Assembly: GCF_006740045.1 (NCBI RefSeq)
Contig: NZ_AP019749.1
Location: 4,483,001 to 4,547,000 of the forward strand
DNA from: Comamonas terrigena NBRC 13299
GTDB taxonomy: Bacteria; Pseudomonadota; Gammaproteobacteria; Burkholderiales; Burkholderiaceae_C
Direction: 5' to 3'
DNA length: 64,000 nt
Each line of letters begins with the position of its first letter. Position 1 is the stretch's first letter. The translations under genes and the position numbers were made by a program. The notes beneath the pieces are model-generated. The model saw only the letters and a program-made list of their open reading frames with translations. It had not been told where the DNA came from and did not search any database. Below are positions 57,518 through 64,000 of the stretch, one piece after another.

Positions 57518-59089
57518 ATGCAACTTTCTGTGCGAAAAATGCCTGTGGCGCGCATCCTGTCTGCGCTGGGCGCTACGGTTCTGTTCAGTTTCATTCCGGC
57601 CAGCCTGCCTCCGGCCCAGGCCCAGAACGTGGCCTTGCCCCGCATGGGCGACGGTGCGGAGCTGACCGCCAACGACGAGCGGCGTCTGGGTGACAGCATC
57701 ATCCGCCAGCTCTACCGCGACCCGGACTACATCGACGACCCGGTGGTCCACAGCTATGTGATGGGCATCTGGTACCCGCTGAAGGAGGCCGCCGCCCAGC
57801 GTGGCGAGCTGTCGCCCGAGCTGGACGAACGCTTTGCCTGGGAGGTGCTGCTGGGCCGTGACCGCAGCATCAACGCCTTTGCCCTGCCCGGCGGCTTTCT
57901 GGGCGTGCACCTGGGACTGGTGGGCGCCGTCGCCACACGCGACGAACTCGCCTCGGTGCTGGCGCACGAACTCAGCCACGTCACCCAGCGCCACATTGCC
58001 CGGCTGATCGCCCAGGACAAGCGCAGCACGCCGCTGATGGTGGCCAGCATGATCCTGGGGGCGCTGGCCGCCAGCCGCAGCCCGGATGCCGGCATGGCCA
58101 TGATGATGGGCGGCCAGGCCCTGGCGGTGCAGAACCAGCTGAACTTCTCCCGCGACATGGAGCGCGAGGCCGACCGGGTGGGCTACGGCCTGATGGCACC
58201 GGCCGGTTTTGCCCCGGCCGGCTTTGCCAGCATGTTCGAGCGCCTGCAGCAGGCCAACCGCATCAACGACAACGGCAGCTGGCCCTATCTGCGCAGCCAC
58301 CCGCTGACCACCGAGCGCATGGCCGACATGCAGGCCCGCACCCAGATGCTGGGCCAGGCCGCCCAGGCCCAGCCTCCCACGCTGGAGCACGCCATGGTCA
58401 GCGCCCGCGCCCGCGTGCTGACCCGCCCCGGACCCGATGCACTGCGCCAGTGGGCCGCCCTGCCGGCCCAGCACAGCTTCACCCAGCAGACCCCTGCCCA
58501 GCAGGCCGGGACGCTGTATGCCGCCATCCACGGCCTGCTGCAGCTGCGCGATCTGGCCGGTGCTGAAGCGCTGCTGCCCCGTCTGCAGACCCTGACCCAG
58601 GGGGATGCCGCCGCCCAGCGCCAGACCCTGTGGCTGGCCGCCGAGCTGGCCCTGGCCGCAGAACGCCCGCAACAGGCTTTGCAAAGACTGGAGCAGCTTC
58701 CGCCCGCACCCCCAGCACAGCACCGCAATCCGGAGGCGGAACGCACGACGCTGCTGCAGCGGGCCCAGGCCCTGTCGATGCTGCACCGCAGCGGGGAGAT
58801 GGCCGGCGCACTGCAGACCTGGGTCAGCGACCATCCCCAGGATGCCGCCGCCTGGCAGGCCCTGGCCCGCGCCTCGCGCGAATCCGGACAGCCACTGCGT
58901 GCGCTGCGGGCCGAAGCCGAAGCATCCGTCGCCCAGTACGACTACGCGGCAGCCGTGGACCGCTTCAAGGCCGGCCAGCAACTGGGCCAGCGCAGCGGTG
59001 CCCAGGCTGACCACTTCGAAGCCTCCATCATCGACACGCGGCTGCGTGCCGTGCAGGCCCTGCTACGGGAACAGACGGCCCAGCGCTGA
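57518..59089 (+). CDS. Periplasmic M48 metalloprotease with TPR region (BepA/YfgC-like)
   Basis: A 523-residue exported protease. A signal peptide ([32 protein letters not shown]) is followed by an M48 peptidase domain with zinc motif HELSH at 150-154 and the third-ligand Glu in [13 protein letters not shown] near residue 217. A long helical TPR-like C-terminal region (about 310-523) comes next. This layout matches BepA, which assists LptD and BAM-complex assembly and degrades misassembled outer-membrane proteins. ATGs at 57518 and 57539 are both possible, and neither has a strong ribosome-binding site. Its last 27 bp overlap the stop end of the convergent small membrane protein gene. Confidence 0.92.
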   Translation: MQLSVRKMPVARILSALGATVLFSFIPASLPPAQAQNVALPRMGDGAELTANDERRLGDSIIRQLYRDPDYIDDPVVHSYVMGIWYPLKEAAAQRGELSPELDERFAWEVLLGRDRSINAFALPGGFLGVHLGLVGAVATRDELASVLAHELSHVTQRHIARLIAQDKRSTPLMVASMILGALAASRSPDAGMAMMMGGQALAVQNQLNFSRDMEREADRVGYGLMAPAGFAPAGFASMFERLQQANRINDNGSWPYLRSHPLTTERMADMQARTQMLGQAAQAQPPTLEHAMVSARARVLTRPGPDALRQWAALPAQHSFTQQTPAQQAGTLYAAIHGLLQLRDLAGAEALLPRLQTLTQGDAAAQRQTLWLAAELALAAERPQQALQRLEQLPPAPPAQHRNPEAERTTLLQRAQALSMLHRSGEMAGALQTWVSDHPQDAAAWQALARASRESGQPLRALRAEAEASVAQYDYAAAVDRFKAGQQLGQRSGAQADHFEASIIDTRLRAVQALLREQTAQR

Positions 59090-59410
59090 GTCGATGACCA
59101 TGCCCAGCAGCGAGTACAGGAAGGCGGCCCACACCGCCGCCCAAAAGCCGCTGACGCTCAGGCCCCACAGCAGGTTGGCGGCGGCCCAGAACATCAGGCC
59201 GTTGATGATGAACAGGAACAGACCCACGGTGAGCAGCGTGACCGGCAGCGTCAGCACCACCAGAATGGGGCGCACCAGCAGGTTCAGCAGGCTGATGACC
59301 ACCACCGCCCACAGGGCCGAACCAAAACTGTGCACCTGCAGTCCGCTGTAGACCGAGGCCACCAGCAGCAGTGCGCACGCACTGAGAATCCAGTTGAGCA
59401 GCAATTTCAT
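59063..59410 (-). CDS. Phage-holin-IV-like/YvlD-type small membrane protein
   Basis: A 115-residue protein with four hydrophobic helices. LLRPILVVLTLPVTLLTVGLFLFIINGLMF is the characteristic stretch of the 4TM phage-holin-like (YvlD, DUF360) family. Despite the name, members are common chromosomal proteins of unknown function and are not associated here with phage genes. The MKLLLNWILS start fits the family; frame upstream to 59461 is unlikely. Its 3' end overlaps the end of the protease gene on the other strand by 27 bp. Confidence 0.87.
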   Translation of the reverse strand: MKLLLNWILSACALLLVASVYSGLQVHSFGSALWAVVVISLLNLLVRPILVVLTLPVTLLTVGLFLFIINGLMFWAAANLLWGLSVSGFWAAVWAAFLYSLLGMVIDSALGRLFP

Positions 59411-59558
59411 GCCAGCCAGCATAGCGCAGCAGGCCGGCCTGCGGTGTGCCGCCCCCGGCAAGCGCCCAAAAGAAAGGCTGCGGGGGTACCGCAGCCTCGG
59501 ATACAGCGACCGGTGTGCAGTGCCTCAGCGGCACCGCACCGGGACACGCGTCAGACCG

Positions 59559-60041
59559 TCAGATCAGTGCTTCTTCCAGAAACACGCCCAGGCAGGTGGC
59601 CATGGCCGCCAGCACGGCGGGCAGGGCCCGTCCGGTCTGCAGCTTGCCCTTGCCCAGCGGCAGGGCGGCCGGGACATGCGCGGGAGCGACCTGGGATTCC
59701 AGCTTGGGACGACGCAGGTCAATGATCTGGGGCGAAGTACCCAGTTCCTGGCGGAGCTGGTCCACCACTTCGGCCAGCGGGCCACGGGCCAGCAGCGAAG
59801 TGACCTGACCCGCGCTGCCCTGCAGCACCGGCAGCGAGGCCGCAAACAGCTTGTCCGCCCACTTGGTGCGCCAGTTCTCGCGGGCGCGGTTGCTCACCCA
59901 TTTGCTCACGCGGTGGGTGATGCGCGGCGCACAGGCGACCACCACCCAGTGGGTGTGGGCAGCACGGGGTGCCTGGGCCATGGACTGCAGCAGCGGCTGG
60001 GCATATTCCGCATCGTCCAGATACACGATGATGGTTTCCAC
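59559..60041 (-). CDS. Hypothetical protein with C-terminal hydrophobic segment (160 aa)
   Basis: I do not recognise a named family. The N-terminus (VETIIVYLDDAEYAQPLLQSMAQA) looks like the first strand and helix of a Rossmann-like or universal-stress-like fold, followed by basic segments (RVSKWVSNRARENWRTKWADK) and a strand-helix unit (PQIIDLRRPKLES). The last 22 residues are hydrophobic and could form a membrane anchor or a final helix. The best start is a GTG at 60041 with AGGAA upstream. It lies between the holin-like gene and TerC copy 3, all on the minus strand, with about 150 bp gaps on each side. Confidence 0.72.
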   Translation of the reverse strand: METIIVYLDDAEYAQPLLQSMAQAPRAAHTHWVVVACAPRITHRVSKWVSNRARENWRTKWADKLFAASLPVLQGSAGQVTSLLARGPLAEVVDQLRQELGTSPQIIDLRRPKLESQVAPAHVPAALPLGKGKLQTGRALPAVLAAMATCLGVFLEEALI

Positions 60042-60202
60042 GCGGTAGGTTCCTGTTGGTTGTCGGCGCAAAAAAGGGGCAGATCGGCGGTGTGAGCCTG
60101 CATTTTGCGGTTTGGTTCCCGCATTTTTGCAGCTCTTTCCTGCGATTGCCCCTGTGGAGACCGCGGGCCGCCCGCATGCAGGCGGCCCGGGCTGTTCAGC
60201 GC

Positions 60203-60967
60203 TTAGGCGTGTTCCGCCTTGCCCTTCTTGGAAGCAGCCATCTTGCCGATGGCCAGCACCAGCAGTGCGCCGCCGATGTGGGCGATCCAGTAGATGGGCA
60301 TGGAGGAGTTGAACACCGCCATCTTGGTCTCAGCGTTGTACTCCAGCAGCTTGGGAGCCCATGTCCACTGGTCAGGCACCACGAACAGCGGGTCGGTGAC
60401 CAGCATGCCGCCGGCAATCCAGCCCAGCAGCATGCCGCCGGCCACGATGATCGAGGGGTAGCGTTCCATCAGCTTGATGACCAGCTGCGAGCCCCAGACG
60501 ATGATGGGGATGGAGATCAGCAGGCCCAGCACGATCAGCAGGAACTGGTGCTCGCCCGAGCTTTGGGCGGCGCCGGCAATGGCGATCACGTTGTCCACCG
60601 ACATCACCAGGTCGGCCACGATGATGGTCTTGATGGCGGCAAACAGCTTGTCGCTGCCTTCAATGTTGTCATGGCCTTCTTCTTCCGGCGCAATCAGCTT
60701 CATGCCGATCCACACCAGCAGCAGGGCGCCCACCACCTTCAGGAAAGGCAGCTGCAGCAGCACCATGGCGAAGGCGATCAGGATGATGCGCAACACGATG
60801 GCACCGGCCGTGCCGTAGATGATGCCCTTGCGGCGCTGCTCGGGCGGCAGCTTGCGGCAGGCCAGCGCGATCACGACCGCGTTGTCGCCACCCAACAGGA
60901 TGTCGATGATGATGATCTGGCCGAGCGCGATCCAGAACGGGGTATGGGTGAGAAAGTCCAAATCCAT
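60203..60967 (-). CDS. TerC-family membrane protein, copy 3
   Basis: A 254-residue TerC-family protein, more distant from copies 1 and 2. It has the motifs ILLGGDNAVVIALACR near residues 24-39 and MSVDNVIAIAGAA in the second half, but differs in its long loop (EEEGHDNIEGSDK) and has an extra C-terminal helical region (QWTWAPKLLEYNAETKM... HIGGALLVLAIGK) before a lysine-rich tail. It belongs to the YjbE/YkoY type. A metal-export role is inferred from the family. I saw no yybP-ykoY riboswitch upstream. It is the third TerC gene within 6 kb, on the opposite strand to the other two. Confidence 0.93.
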   Translation of the reverse strand: MDLDFLTHTPFWIALGQIIIIDILLGGDNAVVIALACRKLPPEQRRKGIIYGTAGAIVLRIILIAFAMVLLQLPFLKVVGALLLVWIGMKLIAPEEEGHDNIEGSDKLFAAIKTIIVADLVMSVDNVIAIAGAAQSSGEHQFLLIVLGLLISIPIIVWGSQLVIKLMERYPSIIVAGGMLLGWIAGGMLVTDPLFVVPDQWTWAPKLLEYNAETKMAVFNSSMPIYWIAHIGGALLVLAIGKMAASKKGKAEHA

Positions 60968-61394
60968 GGTGAGAAGTCCTCGTTATCGAAAGACAGCCAG
61001 TTCCAAACCGACTGCGCCTTTATACCGGGCACCATGGAGAAAAGGGGCAACAAGCTGCCGGCAAGCGGTGCTTGCTGACAGGAAGTGACACTTTGAGCCG
61101 ACCATGGAAGCCACGGGCCCAAAGGTCTTGTTCGACAGCGGTATGACCGTGCCTGGCAGGCCGGGAGTGCAAGACTCCGTATTGACGACCTGGCATCCGT
61201 CTGCAGTCCGCCCTGGTGACAGCGCGGTGCAAACGGGGAACTACTCCCCTTTGAATTTCGCTATTGGAACACAGAATGCGGTGTTGCAGCAAAAAGTCGT
61301 CATTTGCACGCAAAACACCACAGCGGCTGCGGATGCCGGGGGCGCACTATCATGCCGCCTGCCTTTTGCTTCCTTGCTGCGTCCCTTTCTGCCC
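60968..61394. other. 427 bp divergent intergenic region
   Basis: Lies between TerC copy 3 (minus) and the DUF3717/DUF1289 gene (plus). The stretch 61240-61330 is noticeably AT-richer than its surroundings and is the likely promoter region for the plus-strand gene. I saw a small GGGGA/TCCCC inverted repeat near 61216-61229. No riboswitch, RNA gene or convincing open frame is seen. Confidence 0.45.
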
Positions 61395-61796
61395 ATGCAC
61401 GGCATCCACATCACCGACATCGAAGCCGCCATCAACCACTGGCGGCAGCGGCATCCCAGTCCGGACGGCGTGCGCCTGTCGCCCGAGGTGCGGGCGCTGG
61501 CCCCGGTGTATGCGCGGCTGATCCATGCCGGCGCCCAGGAAGTGAACCCCGCCAGCCTGTCCGCCGCCGCCATGCAGGCCTGGCTGGGCTGGTACGAGAC
61601 GCAGCCGGACACGCCGTGCATCGCGATCTGCTCCACCAGCCAGGGCGATGCCCAGTGCAAGGGCTGCGGGCGCAGCTTTGGCGAGGTGCAGCAGTGGCTG
61701 GAGCTGAGCCCGGTGCACAAGCGCGCCGTGTGGCGGCGCATCGTGGCCGAGGGCACGGCGCTGCGTTTCACCCGCTACGCCGAACGCGCCAAGTAA
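61395..61796 (+). CDS. DUF3717-DUF1289 protein
   Basis: A 133-residue protein with two small domains. Residues 1-60 (HITDIEAAINHWRQRHPSP..., ALAPVYARLI) match DUF3717, found mainly in betaproteobacteria. Residues about 70-125 match DUF1289, with the four-cysteine pattern CIAIC...CKGCGRSF that probably binds zinc or an iron-sulfur cluster, and LSPVHKRAVWRRI after it. Function is unknown. The ATG at 61395 follows a C-rich leader with no clear ribosome-binding site; the frame is open upstream to 61104 but that part has no family similarity. Confidence 0.85.
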   Translation: MHGIHITDIEAAINHWRQRHPSPDGVRLSPEVRALAPVYARLIHAGAQEVNPASLSAAAMQAWLGWYETQPDTPCIAICSTSQGDAQCKGCGRSFGEVQQWLELSPVHKRAVWRRIVAEGTALRFTRYAERAK

Positions 61797-61911
61797 GCGC
61801 ACCCTCACCATCCACATCCACCAGGACATGAAAAAGGGCGCGACCTGCGCGCCCTCCTGGGGTGTTCCGCCGCACCGGGCCGGCAAGGCCGGCGCTGCAG
61901 CTGCCCGGGCC

Positions 61912-62253
61912 CTACCAGCCCAGGCCGATGTGCAGCGGCAGGTACACCGCCATCCCCACCACGATGGTTCCCAGGATGCCGCGCTTCCACCAGAAGTAGG
62001 CGGTGGCGCAGACCAGGGCCGGCAGGCGGGCATCCACCAGGGTGTGGATCAGTTGGCCGTTGCTCATCACGATCTCCGGCGCCACCACGGCCGCCAGTGC
62101 CGCCAGCGGTGCGTAGCGCAGGCCGCGCTTGAGCCATTCGGGCATGGGCAGCTCGCGCTCGGGCACCATGAAGAAGGCCCGCGTGACCAGGGTGATCACC
62201 GCCAGCCCCAGGCTGGCCACATAGCCCCAGATCCAGTGTTCGCCGCCGCTCAT
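61912..62253 (-). CDS. AzlD-family branched-chain amino-acid export subunit
   Basis: A 113-residue protein with three or four helices. The family pattern VITLVTRAFFMVPERELPMPEWLKRGLRYAPLAALAAVVAPEI is clear. AzlD is the small partner of AzlC in exporters of branched-chain amino acids and their analogues. Its ATG overlaps the azlC stop by four bases (ATGA), implying translational coupling. It is the last gene of the fmt-azlC-azlD unit; GGGCGCG/CGCGCCC near 61835-61855 could form a terminator hairpin with AAAAA on the downstream side. Confidence 0.9.
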   Translation of the reverse strand: MSGGEHWIWGYVASLGLAVITLVTRAFFMVPERELPMPEWLKRGLRYAPLAALAAVVAPEIVMSNGQLIHTLVDARLPALVCATAYFWWKRGILGTIVVGMAVYLPLHIGLGW

Positions 62254-63140
62254 GCACGCTCCTTGCTGGCCGCCGCATTCGCGGCCGGGTTGGCTGCAGC
62301 GGCATGCGGCCGTGCAGATGCGGTGTCGCTGCCCTCATCCAGCGGCAGCACCGGATGGTGTTCGCCCTTGGCCGGGTCCGGCGGGCGCACCGCAGGCAGC
62401 GGGCGCAGACGGGCGGCACGGCGCTCGGCCTGCTCCATCAGCAGGCCCACGCTCACGGCGGCAGCAATCGCCGTCAGGATGTTGAGCTTGAGCGGCAGCG
62501 CAAACGCTGCCACCGCGGCCAGCGAGGCCACGGCACAGGCCACCCAGGTGGCGCGGTCGTTGAGCATGGAGTACAGCACGCCCAGCAGCGCCAGCACGCC
62601 GGCAAAGCCCAGGCCCCAGGACAGCGGAATCACATTCGCCAGGTAGATGCCGGCGATGGACGGGATCTGCCAGCCCAGCCAGTTGGACAGGGCCGCCCCC
62701 CAGAAGTAGGGCACCTGCTCGGGGCGCTTCACCGCCTCGGGGTAGCGCTTGGTGAAGGCCACAAAGATCACGTCGCCGCTGAAGTAGCCGATCGCCAGCC
62801 GGTGGCGCAGCCGCAGGTGCGAGAAGAAGCCGCGCCACATGGTGCTCAGGATCACAAAGCGCAGGTTCACGCAGAACGCCGTGAACCACAGCACCCACAG
62901 CGGCGCCCCCACGGCCATCAGCGGCAGCACGGCCAGCTGGGCGCTGCCGGCATAGATGGTCAGCGTCATGAACACCGCCAGCGGCAGCGACATGCCGCTT
63001 TTGACCATGGCCACACCGGTGACCAGGCCCCAGGCCGCAATGCCGGGCATGGTGCCCAGCATGTCGCGCACCCCCTGCATGAAGGCCGGCTGGCGTGCAA
63101 TGCCTGTGGCCCGCTGCCACAGGACGTTCACTTCGCTCAT
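62250..63140 (-). CDS. AzlC-family branched-chain amino-acid export permease
   Basis: A 296-residue permease with about eight helices. [25 protein letters not shown] at the start, [18 protein letters not shown] near 80-97 and [11 protein letters not shown] near 118-128 are AzlC signatures. The final 60 residues (after about 235) form a Pro/Ala-rich hydrophilic tail not found in the usual 230-240-residue family members. GGAG precedes the ATG. It overlaps fmt by four bases upstream and azlD by four bases downstream, so all three are translated as a coupled unit. Confidence 0.92.
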   Translation of the reverse strand: MSEVNVLWQRATGIARQPAFMQGVRDMLGTMPGIAAWGLVTGVAMVKSGMSLPLAVFMTLTIYAGSAQLAVLPLMAVGAPLWVLWFTAFCVNLRFVILSTMWRGFFSHLRLRHRLAIGYFSGDVIFVAFTKRYPEAVKRPEQVPYFWGAALSNWLGWQIPSIAGIYLANVIPLSWGLGFAGVLALLGVLYSMLNDRATWVACAVASLAAVAAFALPLKLNILTAIAAAVSVGLLMEQAERRAARLRPLPAVRPPDPAKGEHHPVLPLDEGSDTASARPHAAAANPAANAAASKERA

Positions 63141-64000
63141 GGCTGCTCCGGCAGGTGTGGCAATTGCAACTGGCTGCCCACGGGCAGCTCGAAACCGCGC
63201 AGAAAGTCCGCCGCGGCCAGCTTCTTGCCCCCGGCGCGCTGCAGCTGCGTCAAGCGCAGCGCACCTTCGCCGCAGGCCACCAGCACGCCCTGGGCGTCGG
63301 CGGCCAGCACCTGGCCGGGCTGGGCGCTGCCGTCGAAGGGCTCGGGCACGGCGGCCCACAGCTTGATGGTTTCCTCGCCCAGCTGGGTGCTGCCCCCGGG
63401 GAACGGGGTGAAGGCGCGCAGGCGGCGGTCCAGCACCGTGGCGCTTAAACGCCAGTCCATGGCGCTTTCGGCTTTCTCGATCTTGTGGGCGTAGGTCACG
63501 CCCTCGGCCGGCTGGGGCGTGCGGTGCAGGCCACCGCAGGCGCTCATCTCCAGCGCTTCCACGATCAGGCGGCCGCCCAGCGTGGCCAGCTTGTCGTGCA
63601 GGCTGCCGGTGGTGTCATCTTGTGCAATCGGCAGGCGCTCCAGCACGCACATATCGCCGGTGTCCAGGCCGATGTCCATCTGCATGATGGTCACGCCGGT
63701 TTCCGCATCCCCCGCCTCGATGGCGCGGTGGATCGGTGCCGCACCGCGCCAGCGCGGCAGCAGGGAGGCATGGATGTTCAGGCAGCCCCGGGGCGGCAGG
63801 TCCAGCACCCACTGCGGCAGGATCAGGCCGTAGGCGGCCACCACCATCACGTCGGCGCCCGCGTCCAGCAGAGCCTGGCGCGCAGCGGCCGCGTCCTCGG
63901 GGTATTTGCCGTCCAGGCGCAGGCTGCGCGGCTGCTCGACGCGGATGCCGTGCTCCAGCGCGCACTGTTTGACAGGGGAGGCCTGCAGCTTCATGCCGCG
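63137..64000 (-). CDS. fmt: Methionyl-tRNA formyltransferase, C-terminal part (5' end outside window)
   Basis: Formylates initiator Met-tRNA. The reading frame is open to the window edge; the methionine at 63994 is internal, being the M of the family's conserved RGMKLQ.SPVK segment, so about 35-40 N-terminal residues lie beyond base 64000. Visible are [40 protein letters not shown], the active-site motif of formyltransferases with the catalytic His and Asn, DTGDM with the catalytic Asp, and the OB-like C-terminal domain. The stop overlaps the azlC start. Confidence 0.95.
   Translation of the reverse strand, partial: RGMKLQASPVKQCALEHGIRVEQPRSLRLDGKYPEDAAAARQALLDAGADVMVVAAYGLILPQWVLDLPPRGCLNIHASLLPRWRGAAPIHRAIEAGDAETGVTIMQMDIGLDTGDMCVLERLPIAQDDTTGSLHDKLATLGGRLIVEALEMSACGGLHRTPQPAEGVTYAHKIEKAESAMDWRLSATVLDRRLRAFTPFPGGSTQLGEETIKLWAAVPEPFDGSAQPGQVLAADAQGVLVACGEGALRLTQLQRAGGKKLAAADFLRGFELPVGSQLQLPHLPEQP

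Noticed and set aside
59063..59410. Holin-like gene as a sign of prophage
   Set aside because: No phage genes, integrase, att repeats or compositional shift are nearby; the family is common on chromosomes.

Overview
This 64 kb window is ordinary-looking chromosome from a GC-rich betaproteobacterium, most likely family Comamonadaceae (Comamonas, Delftia or Acidovorax relatives). The clues are very high GC at third codon positions, two Bug-type (tripartite tricarboxylate) binding proteins, the neighbourhoods recA-recX and sucCD-TerC, and the overall protein style. The genus is an inference. I see no rRNA, tRNA, insertion sequence, prophage or CRISPR array. About 57 protein genes are packed tightly, and almost every transcription unit ends in a recognisable hairpin terminator.

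Layout. At 1-159 is the tail of a CorA Mg2+ channel. From 300 to 10970 the minus strand carries mtnN, aspartate dehydrogenase, fadD, class II fructose-bisphosphate aldolase, pyruvate kinase, a CPBP membrane protease, pepP, a TauE/SafE permease and murU. The plus strand then has transketolase and GAPDH (11181-14321), so most of lower glycolysis and the non-oxidative pentose pathway sits on both sides of one divergent promoter region; pgk is not here. From 14458 to 20367 come a Bug receptor, a CsaA-like tRNA-binding protein, a divergent LysR/dkgB pair, an unknown small protein, an HPF-type ribosome factor and a class I glutamine-amidotransferase-like hydrolase. From 20457 to 23960 is an iron-uptake operon (TonB receptor plus PepSY membrane protein) behind a Fur box. 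Then follow slyD, a chemoreceptor with a C-terminal tether motif, pirin, a GST, a lipoprotein, a class A PBP, an SDR and an IphP-type phosphatase (24252-35007).

From 35154 to 38691 lies the most unusual neighbourhood: a topoisomerase III carrying a lysine/alanine-rich, histone H1-like linker and a C-terminal SWIB domain, transcribed divergently from a small SET-domain methyltransferase. The gap between them contains a 37 bp perfectly alternating pyrimidine-purine tract. After that come birA and a SPOR-domain gene, a second Bug receptor with a divergent LysR regulator, a TctDE-like two-component system, and a MarR regulator whose perfect operator lies in the gap it shares with SOS-controlled recA-recX. 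Further on are two membrane transport genes, a CycA-type permease, argC, sucCD, two tandem TerC genes, moaC, a BepA-like M48 protease, two small proteins and a third TerC gene. The window ends with a DUF3717/DUF1289 protein and the overlapping unit fmt-azlC-azlD, fmt being cut by the window edge.

Functionally the window is mostly core metabolism, envelope maintenance, transport and regulation. The items I would look at first are the SWIB-topoisomerase/SET/alternating-tract neighbourhood, the cluster of three TerC paralogues within 6 kb, the perfect 19 bp palindrome upstream of fadD, the crowded recA regulatory region, and a pyruvate kinase N-terminus that matches the translation of a transposon-library adapter although its DNA does not.
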